This document shows, one piece after another, positions 25,140-36,835 of a stretch of 64,000 bases of DNA; the first letter of the stretch is position 1; each line of letters begins with the position of its first letter. The notes under the pieces were generated by a model. The model saw only the letters and a list, made by a program, of their open reading frames with translations. It was not told where the DNA came from and made no database searches. The stretch is from contig NC_089979.1 in the NCBI RefSeq assembly GCF_036417845.1, forward strand, positions 48,058,775-48,122,774, written 5' to 3'. Source of the stretch: Apteryx mantelli (taxonomy: Eukaryota > Chordata > Aves > Apterygiformes > Apterygidae). The position numbers and the translations under genes are program-made.

Positions 25140-25142
25140 TTT
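25095..25142. repeat. Microsatellite (CTTT)n
   Basis: About eleven uninterrupted CTTT units, flanked by further pyrimidine-rich sequence (TTCCCTTCC). It is likely length-polymorphic. Confidence 0.97.
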
Positions 25143-26050
25143 CTTCCCTTCCTTAGACCCATGTTTTCCACTGTTGAACTAATTGAATTGATTAGATTTC
25201 TCTATAAAACTTCAGAATTTGTGAAAATGCTGTTTCACAGACTATTTCATAAGCCTAGATTTCAAAGATCTGGAGCTGGATTTCAAACAACAACATCGTA
25301 GAGATTTTTAAAAAATCCCTACCACAGCTGCTGGGGTTCATTCAGTGAGTTGTTCATCTTTCTTGGAAAAACAGTATCTCTGCAGAAAAAAAAAGAAAAA
25401 AACCTCAAACCAAATTTTACGTATGATGCATCATACATTGCAATTTAGCATCTTTGTTTTTCAGCAGGTTAGATCACCTCTGTTTGAAAGCCATAAAGGC
25501 AAAATCAGTCATACATATTGAAATTGGCAATGTCTTAAGGTAAGATCAAATGTTTTAACATCACTAACAATATTCTATTACGTAAATGCTGTTGGCAGAG
25601 TAGCTGCAAATCTAATGCAAACTTTTGAATATGTAGAAATGACAATATTTGGGACTGGATTTTTAAAATCTGAACTTACTAGATATTTTGGGAGTATTAG
25701 GCATAACATTTTCAAAGCAGTACAAAAATGATACTGAACCCCACTACTTCCATTCGTTTTAATGGCAATCATACAGTTATATCTCAGGATACAGTATCAA
25801 ACTGTTTTACACAGTTGGGTCATGATTCTATCTACACAGTGAATTTTCCAGACTACTGGCAAAGGCAAAAATATTTAAAGTTATATTCACTCACTTACAT
25901 GCAGTTAAGTTTAACAGTACACAGTGTAATGAAATAATTAGCATTATAATATTAATTTATTCACACTGAAGTCCCTATTACAGCAAGGTATTAGCAATTT
26001 CATTCCCATGTAAGCTAGGAATTTCCTTCTTGTCATTAAATACTATTAAA

Positions 26051-26101
26051 ATTACTGATATATTTTTACTGATATATATTTTACTGATATATATATATAT
26101 T
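26051..26101. repeat. AT-rich tandem repeat (TTACTGATATAT-like)
   Basis: The word TTACTGATATAT recurs three times with expanding TA dinucleotides at the end. Confidence 0.8.
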
Positions 26102-26214
26102 TTTTTCCTTAAATGATGTAAAACACCTATAGTTTTAACAGGACTATAACTATCCATTTGCATGAATTTAGTCATACGTACTGAGAATGAATCTTTTCTA
26201 TGAATATATAACTC

Positions 26215-26242
26215 TATAGTTTGACCAACAGGCCAAACTATA
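26215..26242. repeat. 12-bp inverted repeat with 4-base loop
   Basis: TATAGTTTGACC and GGCCAAACTATA are reverse complements apart from one base, separated by AACA. It could fold as a hairpin. No transposon ends or target duplications are evident. Confidence 0.7.
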
Positions 26243-27875
26243 TGTATATATATATATTTTTTATTATTATTTTTGCTTGAGAAACTAATAACTACTGACT
26301 TTTAAATATTGCCTCATATTTCTTTGAGTGACAGATTTCCCCCTCAAAGCACTTCATTATGCGTATAATGTTTAAGCATGAGAATCATTCTGTTAGAATC
26401 ATTACCTAAATTACCATGTGCTCAATGTTTTTTCCAAATGTTATTTTAAATAGGAGAGAGATACATACAAGAGGTACATACTCTTTCTCTCCCTCATCTC
26501 CTCTCTAAGAACAGGGATTTGAATTGGCCTGTGGTTAAATGAAGTCTGATGTTGCCTGGGTGTAACAACAGTGCTGACACTCATGCAAACAGCTTGCTCT
26601 CCTGATTTGTATTTCATCTGTCAGACAGAGGGAGTATGTGAATGAACCCTACTCTGCATTTGCAAATGTGAAACTTCACTTATTTCTTGGAAATGAAACA
26701 TATCTTTAAGTGTTACAGAGTAAATTCCTCTCACACATACCACATTTTGGTTTTAACACTGACCTGAATGTGTAGGATAACATGATGGTTTCTTAGAAAA
26801 TAATAGAAGATAGACCATTAACTACAAAAGGGCCAGGATCTCACCTGTACTGCACACTATCGATTGACACAGCCCTGTCCAAACTGAATGACTTCTGCAG
26901 CTGAATCTTCAAACTATTGAAAATAGATTTAAGCAGTAGCACTTTAAAATCAAAATTAGTCTATTAGTACCTCCACTTGAGTCCTCTCTGTAGAAGAAAT
27001 TCACTTAAAGAATATGAAAAGCGTGAGTTTTCACTTTTTGTAGGCAATGTTATATCAGTGAGAATCAAGAAAAACAGCTGCTTCCACATTTCCAGATGCT
27101 CTGTGAGCACATGCTTTTCACAGAGGTTTGTATTAGGTAAGAATTTCTTGTGGATAAATTTGTTTGGGGGAAATTAGCCCCAAAGTTTTATTATATTACC
27201 AAACATATTCTTCTTCAAGAAAATGTCTTCAAGCTCCAGATGTCATGTATGTTCTATTGACAAGTGTTTCTTTTGTTGTGCCTACTAACTATTACAGACT
27301 TACTTGTGGATTAGCTGTACCTCAGCTGTAAAATTAATCCAGGAGCACAGTCTGCTGTTCCAAATGAAACTGCAACAGAAGGAAACACCGTTTCCATGTG
27401 TTTGTATTTTAAAGGCATGTATAATTGGTTAATGCTACTTTCTCTCTTTTATTTTTTCGCAGACAATTAATCAATACTTTGTCATGTGTAACATTTTCTA
27501 TTTTCAGTACATTGCAGTATACAAATGGCAAATTCAGATGTTCATGTCCTCTAGTGCTCAAAGAACCAGAGAGCCCTACTTAACTGATCTTATTGTGGTA
27601 GCAGTTTTAGCAATTAATTTTGATCTACAGACCCATGATTCAAAGCTTTTAGTTTTCAGCTTTCTGGATTTTTAAAAATTTAAATCAGTTTTTGCAGAAT
27701 AAATGTATATTTTTCACTCTTTTTTTTTCTATTCTCAGTGTAAATAGAAGACAAATGTTTCAGTGGCTAAAATACAGCATTTCAGTCAGGGGTGCCAGAC
27801 TTAGTTCTTTGGCCAGCCTTGCTGCCTGGCTGTAAGGAAATCCCACATGATGTGGGCAGACAGTTGAAACTTCAT

Positions 27876-28193
27876 TTATGGATGGCCTCTTAATGCACCA
27901 GATATGCTCAGTTTTGACACACTGAGTCTGCCTCCAGTTTGCCAGGTGCTGCTAGCTGGAAAACAGTAAGTATTTGCCGAAGGCAGTGAGAAGCCTTTCA
28001 GTTGTAACTGACTGTGTGAGCACTCTGAGCCATTTTCAGTGAAAAATCCAGGAGATGAGTTTAAAGCATTTTCAGCTTTTATAGTTGAATAATTCAGTGC
28101 TCTGTGGACACCAACAAGCTGAAGAAACATGTTACAGCTGCAGTGTTGATAGGCTATTCTGTATGGAAGCAGATATACTGAGTTAGCTAGCAT
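27876..28193 (-). other. Unrecognised 105-codon open frame
   Basis: An ATG-to-stop frame on the minus strand with no domain, signal peptide or repeat I recognise. It is notable mainly because the window's longest non-satellite frame outside the CpG island lies about 450 bases upstream of it on the same strand (28643-29095). It may be a chance frame or part of an unannotated transcript. Confidence 0.25.
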
Positions 28194-28642
28194 TCATGCA
28201 GAGGTCAGCCTTCAGCTGGATAAGATCAGGCAGCTCAGCTGTATGTCAGAACATGGTGAAATCAGTAAATGTTTTCTTCCTGCTCAAGCAGTGAAATGCT
28301 TTTAAAATAAATAGTGTTGATTTTTTTCTCTGTTGCTAGAGCCAATTTAATGCTGGATAATAACAACTGGAGTTGTCTTTAGACAACTAAAAATTGCTTT
28401 TGGGTATACTTCTTCCTTTTCCTTTTGCCAGTACACAAACAACCTTCTAATGCAGGTTTCTAGGAAAACAGAAGGTAGTACTTCATGGAGGAAAGTAGCT
28501 GCACCATGAAGGCCTTTCATTTCTCCTCATATTACAATAGGGAAGATTTCTACATACATACAAGCCAAATGCATGATATTTGGTTTTAGAAGTACTTCCC
28601 TGGTTATCAAGTAGACTTCCTTGTCCTTTTTCCTCTGTTCTT

Positions 28643-29095
28643 TTAGTAAGTGTTGTATTTTACCGATAATTCTTCCTCCCTTGTCACATAGCCTGTACTA
28701 GGACAGAGGTCTTGTACCAGCATGCTCCTGGAGTGAACTTTACCATCAACCATCGTTCTGTTGTGATGGGGCAAGGTCCTTCCTGGCATATTGGGTGTTT
28801 GGCTTAAGCCAGAGTTTTCATTTTTGGAAAAGCTGCTCACACATCTAACCAGTTCATCATGGTATCTTTTATGGATGTGTAATCTTAGCTCAGTTAGGAC
28901 TAAGCTACGTTGTTTTTTGCCTCCTACTGTATGGAAAGGAAGAGGGACCATATAGCTGCTCTGTTTTCTTTTACTGAGCTGCTGCAAATAATCACTTGAA
29001 AGTGAGCAGGCGAACTTGAAACAGCTCAAATAAAGTATGGAATAGTAGAAGGAGGAAAGGTACAGGAGAGGAGATAAAGACAGCTGCTCTCTCAT
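28643..29095 (-). other. Unrecognised 150-codon open frame
   Basis: An ATG-to-stop frame on the minus strand. Residues about 10-35 are hydrophobic (LLYLSSFYYSILYLSCFKF), giving a signal- or membrane-like N-terminus; the rest is basic and polar. The family is not recognised. With about 6% stop codons per codon at this base composition, a 150-codon frame is mildly unusual but not decisive in 64 kb. There is no visible promoter. It could be a lineage-specific transcript, an old element fragment or chance. Confidence 0.28.
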
Positions 29096-31870
29096 GTGTC
29101 AGGGGACATATCCAGCTGGTGGAGGTGGGAAGGTGGAAGAGAATGATACAGAGAGGCAGGCACACTCAAAGCTCCTAGCATGAGGAATAAGTTGAGGGAG
29201 GATGCACAGAAGTGGAAGGTGGTGAGATAAGGGGCTTTCAGTAGAGTGCAAAGGAGTGCAGTGTTACATTACCTACAGAAGCAAACAAAGTGCATGGCTG
29301 TTCAGGTAGCAATTAAATGGAAGTTAACAACTTAATAAATAAATAAACTTGATAAAGCCAAAGTATTAGATAATCTTCCTCTACTTCCTTGGCATTTTGC
29401 ACCACCTTGCAATTTCTTCTTAGATGGCATCTTTTTTTGAATTTCCTCCTGTTCCTCCAGGGTACATTTACCACTTTGAGTCAACAAAATGAAGACATAC
29501 ACTTAGCCTAGCTCAGTTTCCTAATACTCAAGTGAGACCCAATCCCTTGGGCTGCAGTCGTTATATAATGATCATCAGCAACAAGTTTCAAGGTAATTTA
29601 GCAAAAGAGCAGTGTGCTCCTAGGTGAGTTACTAGAACTAGTAATTTTTTCATGTGCTTATTAATTACAAGTAATAATAACTTTGGCAATTATACGTGTA
29701 GCCCAAGAGACTGGGTCTCACTTGCACAGCAGGAAGCTCAAAACTCCCAAAGCTTTCACACATATGAACTCAGACACAGTTTATGTAAAATAAACCAGTG
29801 AAAATTGATTTATACTTCAAAGAAGTCTCTCTCTAGCCCTGCCCCAAATCTTTAAACCACCTTGCACAAATAAATTTCTCTATCTGACTAACACCGGCAA
29901 TGTGGGAAGTCACTTGCTATGTTAAAGGCCTGAAATTCTGTGTTCAGTATAAGGTTTCAACTGCCCCAGCTGTGTCTGCTGGGGGAGGGGGGGATCTCTT
30001 CCTCCTACAGCCCTTAAACTAGGTGATGTTATCATGAATCCTAGGCTCAGAGCAGCTGGGCCAGCAAAACTGCCATTGCCAGCTTTACTCAGAGCAAGGC
30101 TCAGCTGATTATAGACCTTTGAGAGAGAGAAGAGCTAAATGGGTGAAAAAGCTTTTTGTCAGCAAATACTGCATCTCCCCAACACAGCTCCTCCAACACA
30201 ACTGTGCTGGAATAGCTACACTGGAAGCATCTCTGTAACAGGGATGTAAAAATGGCCCAAAGCAGAGAAACCTGGACATGTTGAAAAATCCCATATGCAT
30301 ACTGTAAATTTGTTTAAGTTAGATGTAACTCTGTGTTGATGGAAAGAAAAAAAAAATATTTGGTAGGCTTCTACAATTGCTAGCTAGAGCCCTGAGTTAC
30401 ATTAACGGGAAGTTTGTGTCTCCTACAAAGAATGAAGCTTTTGTTTGCCAATTGGTCATGATTATTACCTGAAATGATGATTGTCTTTTTAAATAGCTCC
30501 ACACTGGTGGATTTTGAATGTTCAACATCTAAGATACTTTCTATAAATTGCTGAGATTGAAGTGTCAGGGGTGTAATCATTTTGCTGCTAACATTAAATT
30601 AACAAAGGGCAAAAAATAAAAGTGTAAACTATGCAACAATTCTACTATATTTCATTGGAAAATTATGTCATCAATCTCTTTGATTCCTGTTTAGCTTCTC
30701 ATAACTGCTGGTAAGAGGATAATTTAACTCCAGGAATTTTTCAATAAGTTTATGAATGCTGCACAAAAAGGAAACTATGATCTAAGAAAGAATAACTTAA
30801 GATAGTTAACTTAGCTGGTTTCAAACTATATTAGTGTGAGTCACTCAGGTTAGGACAATGGCTCTGTATTGTCTTGTTGAAAGACTGGGTAACAAAAACA
30901 TTTCACTGTACCTGAACGACAGATTTTTCTTCTTTTCTTTGTAGTCTTGCATTCAGACTTTCTGTTCCTTTGTCCCCTTTACAAACAAGAGAAGCATTTT
31001 TATGTAAAGGCATATCGTTTCTATAATTAAGACCCTCTTCCAGTTGCAACCCCGAAATTTTTCAGTGGCTTCAACAAAGAAAAATTTAATCAGTCTGGGC
31101 ACGGACTATTCCTGGACAGGAATAGTGTGGCATACATAACCAAAATCATAACAGGACTTGAAGACATGCACCCCACTACCAGACCGTTCCAGCTGGTATG
31201 GAGATCTCTCCTTCCAGAAAGTCTGGGGCCTACATCAAGAAGGCAAAATTCGGAATAGACCTTCCAGACATGCAGCAGGATCATGCACTACTGTCATACT
31301 GTTTTAGGGAATGTAGCATCTATCCCACTTGCACCTGAGGAAATCCATGGAAGGGAAGATGACAGGAGACTTGATCCTCCATTTTCTCAATCACTAGAAG
31401 CAGCCTCTACACTGTGCAGACACTGTAGGGGAACTCTATGTCCAGTACAGTAGTTGGAAATGGAAATTCTTGAAATGGAGGAAAGAAGTAGCTGCATGCA
31501 TGAAAAAGGTCTTTGTCCCTCTCTGGTTTGAGACAACTTTATCATTGATTCTAAGAAAGTGGCTAATATGAGACTCCTGATGTAAAAATTGCCTATAATA
31601 CTATTCTCATAGTCTTGAGCTACTGTCAACAGGAAATTTGTGCTAATTTCTGTTGTAAAAATAATGACTGAAGAACAAGTTTTGAGCTTCTATATAAAAT
31701 ATGAATATCCTAGCAGTTCACCTTTCCTTACTGCAACATTATTTGCCCCTTCCCCTCCTTTCTTATGTGTATTCCTGTCAACAAAGTACTTCTCAAGGGA
31801 AAGGATTGTTTGAACAAATAAAGAACTGGATAAGAATGGAAAGCATTCATGTTTCCACTATGTCCTCCAT

Positions 31871-31891
31871 AAAAAAAAAAAAAAAAAAAAA
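31871..31891. repeat. Poly(A) tract of 21 bases
   Basis: Twenty-one consecutive A residues, with an AATAAA hexamer about 50 bases upstream on the same strand. That spacing resembles the tail of a retrocopied transcript, but no parent sequence or target-site duplication is recognisable. Confidence 0.9.
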
Positions 31892-32015
31892 GTACATCTT
31901 TCAGTGTAGAAATCATTGTTATTTAGCAAACTGACTTTATGGACCTTCTAGCTAAATGTGAATTATTGGGTGTCACACAGGATTCACAATGCTTGATAAA
32001 AATATGTTTGTGTGC

Positions 32016-32035
32016 AGATAGATAGATAGATAGAT
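32016..32035. repeat. Microsatellite (GATA)n
   Basis: Four to five GATA units ending in GATCTACATAGCTAGCTATC, which adds a short palindromic stretch. Confidence 0.9.
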
Positions 32036-35000
32036 CTACATAGCTAGCTATCTAAAAAATTAGACTGTCAGAGATCTACATATAAACCAGGAGAAGCTTC
32101 ATTCCTTTTATGAGGTATTCTTTTTAATTGCTTCAATCATCACTTGGTACAAACTTTGTTCAGTTTTAGAACATCTTGGAAAATCACTTCATGGGCACAA
32201 TTGTTAATGAGAGTCTAGCCACAGTTTAACACTTCTACCACTCTTTCTTGCTACTGTAGTGCATGGATTGCCAGGAGCAACATTTAACCTGTGATTAAAT
32301 ATTGGTCCAGAACAAAATATGAAGACAGAATGTAAGTTATTAATTCTCACTGTGAGAATAAGTGAAATTCTCACTGTGTTTAGTTCAGCCCAGTTTTGGT
32401 GCATGTAACAAGTTAGGTTTTCTAGATGAAATTAAATTTTAGAAACTTTTTTTTTTTACATTAAAGTTTCATCTGAAGTTTTTTGTTTCTTTTTTTCCCC
32501 CCAAAAAAATTTTCTGTGGATAGCTGTTCCCTTCCAGATCTGTGTCAGATGAAGATTTGACTGCCCTCAGCTGTTCTTCACTTTTCTATGCTGTCCCACA
32601 CATCTCTACTGAAGAGTTTCTGGGAGTCACGCTTAGTTTACCTCAGTCAAAATCAGCTGGGTTAACTTTGACTTCTTTCATTGACTAGTTGATTTAAACT
32701 AACTGATTTTGATTGTCATGAATCAGGGATTCACACATTTTCTGGCACTGAATGGGGAGCAGGGGTAATCTCCAATAGCAAGACAAGAACAAACAATGGG
32801 GATGAGAATTTCTTCAGCAACTAATTCAGCTGCTGTTCTGTAAAGAGTAACTAGTCATAAACAGGAGCTTAAGGTGGTGTTTTAACAGAAGGAAAATTTG
32901 AGGAATTTTATTGTTGCAATATTGAATAGATCTAACTGGAAAATAGAGTTTTTTACTCCATGGGGAATTTGGAGGGAAACGAATGAAGAATGTAAATATA
33001 GGAAAGAAGCAATAGACGAAAAAGAAGATAACAGTGGGCTGGTTGTTCTTTTCCCTTTCTCCATTTCTCCTCAGTCTTGAATTAAGGTACGCATTGATCT
33101 ACTAATATCAGGTGCATGCTTTAGACCATCACACCCATAACAAAATACCAACACACAGAGAAAACACCCCAGAAACCAATTAGCAAAAGGAGGCAGCAAG
33201 GAGAGAATCCTCCTCCAGTGAGTTAAAACTGGAGGCCCTCCAACTTCCCTATTATTATATCCCTGGCTGTGCTTAATCCCCTTTGTCTGTTGAATGATGA
33301 TACCACATAATAATATTTAATTCCTTTGACATGGCTAATTTTAAAAGAGCTAGAATTATTATTTCTACAAAAAAAAAAAAATCTGTAAGTGGGTTGTTTC
33401 CTGTGACTACTTACTGAAGTAGCATAATGGTCACTAAAGTTGCATAGTATCACTCTTGGCTTTTTATGGGATGACTGTTATAATAAAATAATAATAATGC
33501 TTTTTCAGTATGAACTTTCAGACAATATTCAAACATGATAGAATTTATGAAATATTTGAAATGATAAATGATTTTGTGAATTCAACTTGTGGCTGAATAC
33601 TTAATGAGACTTAGCAGACAACTCAATTTTATGTATGAGTTGCTTTTCCTATTAATCACTCATCTCCAACAATTTTATAGTAGATTTTTTTTTTGTCAGA
33701 ACATTAGAACACAGAATTAGCTACAGCTGCAATAAATAGACTGCAGTAAAGTAAGCATTTTGCTTTAAATGGAAACTCAAAAAACAAGTGAGTAGCATTT
33801 AAAGTAGAAAAAGCCTGCCTAAATGCAAAGAAACTATTTAGTGTGTTAGAGTGCCATCTAGTGACTAGTTCAGGATCTAACATGGCCTGAGTTATAAAAA
33901 TAGGAGGGGGAAAAAAAAAAAAAAAACCCTGCTTTCCTCTTTTGATTCTTTCTTTGCTGCCCCCTAATGAAAGTTATAAATGTAAAGAACGTCAAACCAA
34001 TTTCAGAGACAAGGAAACTAGAAAGAAAATCGCTAAATTAGGGTTAAGGCAAACAGTGCATTTGTGTAAGGGGGAAAATCAATAAAACAGTTGATGCTCC
34101 TGAAACTCTGGCTGGATTTTTAAGTTATTCCTCAAAAGCAAGGAATGGGGGAGCTAAGATACAAATGTGACTTACTATTTTCTAGTATGAATTCTTATTA
34201 TTTTACTACTAGGAGACAAAGTAGATGCTACTTACGTTTGCAGAGAGTTTGATTTACCTGAGTTAGAAACAGTAAAGAAATGTTGGAGAGCATAATATAA
34301 ATAGATTTTGAGAAAGAAAATAACCGCTTAAGGTATCAGATTTGGCACAACTTCAGTACTATTCTAAAGTGGTATACTTTTACTTCTGAGAAATCCAGGT
34401 TAGTTTATTTAGCCAAACTTACAGCCTATCTGAACATCACCATCAGGAAATTGAAAAGCCAGAGAAAGAAGCTTGTATGGAAACACCTGAGCTTTGGAGA
34501 AGCTTGGATCAAGAGCTGGATCTATTTTAGGATTCTGGCAGCCTTCCATGCTTTTCATCATTATACTTCTCCCCTGCCCCAAAAATGGGCCTGGCACCAC
34601 AGCAAGATGACAAGAAACAGAAGTTAATGAGGAACAGTACCATTAACTAACCCCCTAATGAATCTGTACTCATTAGAATGTCTCTATTTTAATGAAAATG
34701 GCCAAGTGACACCTTATAGCTCTTATATTTCTCTTAATTTTTGTTAGTTAGAAATGTTTTAGCTAGCCTTGTAAGTAACTCAATGATGTATTAATGTAAA
34801 AGCTCTGTCTTTCTGAAATAAGCCGTATAGCTCAAAAAGAAAGTAAGGCAGCAACTTCAGTATGAGGTTGACTACATAGACATACGGGTGGGAAGGAATG
34901 TGAGGATCTGCTCTATCTTTTATTTCTGAGCAAAGGCCAGCCAGAGCTCCAGTGATCATCTTTGGCGTGTATTCCTTAATTGCAGTAATACATATGCTCT

Positions 35001-36724
35001 ATGTTCTAATGCACCCCATTAATGCAATGTTTCTAGTTACTGTTCTGCAGTCTAGGAAGTGAGAAGCTGGTGTGACAGCCCATAGTCTTCACACATTAAT
35101 TTTTCAAGAAGAACTGGCACTCAGTGTAGTGACCCCTTCTTTGACCTTATTCCTCCCACTGGGATGTATTCTGTTTTAGTCTGCATTTGCTGCTGTGTAA
35201 TCCTTCTAAACTTTCTATAAAAGGCTTTGAAAAGGTGGCAGAACTCCAAAATTGTTGGTGAATACATACAGGATATATTCACAGTATGCAGTCCTTATTT
35301 ATATTTGTGCATATCCATTTGAATGAGACTACATTATTACAAATGTGATTCACATTAGTACATTATTAGTAGGAGGAATATTATTTATTCACCAATAGTA
35401 AATTCTGGTGTGGGTTCATGCAGCATGTATAAAGAGTTTAAGGCAACTACTGAAGTAGCCTGGGTTCTTATGATCTCTGTTAAGCTCTAAGGTCTATGAT
35501 CTATGGTCATCCTACCTGTATTTTGATTGATACCTCCAAGTGTTATAATTCAACTCTCAAAAACTTTCAGGAAAATAGAACTGATAATTGCACTCTGTTT
35601 AATTGCAAACTGTGATAATATGAATACTCTTTGATATGAATTAACTGCTTGGGAAATAACCCATAATTTCCCTTTTCTATGGAATATATCCAGGAAAAAT
35701 TTTGTTTAAAGTTCCTTGAAATATGTTGCTGATCAGGAATAGAAACTCAGCTGTGTAGTGAAAACACATTTGACAAATAGAAGCACAAAGACTTTTGAAT
35801 GATAATCAACAATCCTCTTCCATTCAACAAAATCATTCTACTGATTCACAGAGCACTGTGCAAGAGGGAGAGAGTTCATATCTATCATCTCATGCATGTT
35901 TAGTATATTAACAGTAGAAAGTCTATTTTAGTTGATCCTAACAAGATGCAAATACTTTTTTTCACATCCAATACTGGAGATGGAACTGCAAGCTGTTGAG
36001 AATGGAAATTTAAGAGAGAAATGGGATGATAAACTGTAAAGATAAAAAGTCATTTTTTATCTGGCTGAAGTTTCAAATTATCTTCATATGTATATAGCTT
36101 CATATATGGCTGAAAAGAATTGAATTGTGTTTTTCTCACTGAAAACTGTGCAAGAACATTGATTACATTAAAGATTCTTTCCAATCACATTTCTCCTCTG
36201 AACATACATCAGACCAGTGTTCCTAAATAAAAAGAATGCTCCCTTTTCTATTCTTGCAGGATAGGACATTTGCAGAGAGATGAAAATTATTCTCCTGAAG
36301 CCCAGCTTCGTGTCAAAACAAAAAGTAACTCTCTAATTACAGAGTTTAAAAAGCAAGCTGCGAGAATATGAAGAACATGTAATCATTATGTGTACATCTG
36401 CCTGAGTCTGTAGAAAACTGAAACAACGGTGGTGAGGTGTAAATGTCAGTAATGATACTCTAATGATCATCAGTAAGTATTCAGGTTAATTGAAGTATAG
36501 GAGAAAGAATATGTGGGGGACATGGCACTTCCTGATTCCTATGCATGAAGGACTTGTGACATAGTAAAGATGCGCTAGGGATAAATTGATAAAGTTTAAG
36601 AAAATACGCTGGAATTATAAGATCCTGAGGGTTCATTTCTTATTCCTAGGACTGTTTCTCATAATTTCAGGTAATTCTACACTATCCCTCAAACTTTGAA
36701 GCACTGAGCTGTACAGCTACACCA

Positions 36725-36835
36725 GATTACTTCACAGATGCGAAGGTTGAAACATAGGAAGTTGACCTGATGGAGTTATGAAAGTTTTTGGTTTAGTACT
36801 TTGTTCTGGAATTGGTAATCCCTGGCAAGCATCTG
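36725..36835 (-). repeat. Possible ancient MIR-like SINE relic
   Basis: On the + strand TTCACAGATGCGAAGGTTGA, then GGAAGTTGACC, then TCTGGAATTGGTAATCCCTGGC parallels the reverse complement of MIR (a TTTACAGATGAGGAAACTGA word, GGTTAAGTGACC, and a GGATTCGAACCCAGGC B-box region). The divergence is high, so this is a weak call by eye. Confidence 0.33.

Larger units (their letters stand above)
25143..27875. other. Intergenic DNA, AT-rich, no gene recognised
   Basis: Short unrecognised frames only. Local structures are an ACTGATATAT-type AT repeat at 26051-26101 and a short inverted repeat at 26215-26242, followed by a TATATA run at about 26243-26258. Confidence 0.55.
29096..36700. other. Intergenic DNA, no gene recognised
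   Basis: AT-rich with short frames only. It contains a purine-rich stretch at about 29100-29260, homopolymer A runs at 31871-31891 and about 33909-33926, and a GATA microsatellite at 32016-32035. No RNA gene was recognised. Confidence 0.55.

Noticed and set aside
31728-31934. Overlapping frames on both strands around the poly(A) tract
   Set aside because: The lysine or phenylalanine runs are translations of the A21 tract.
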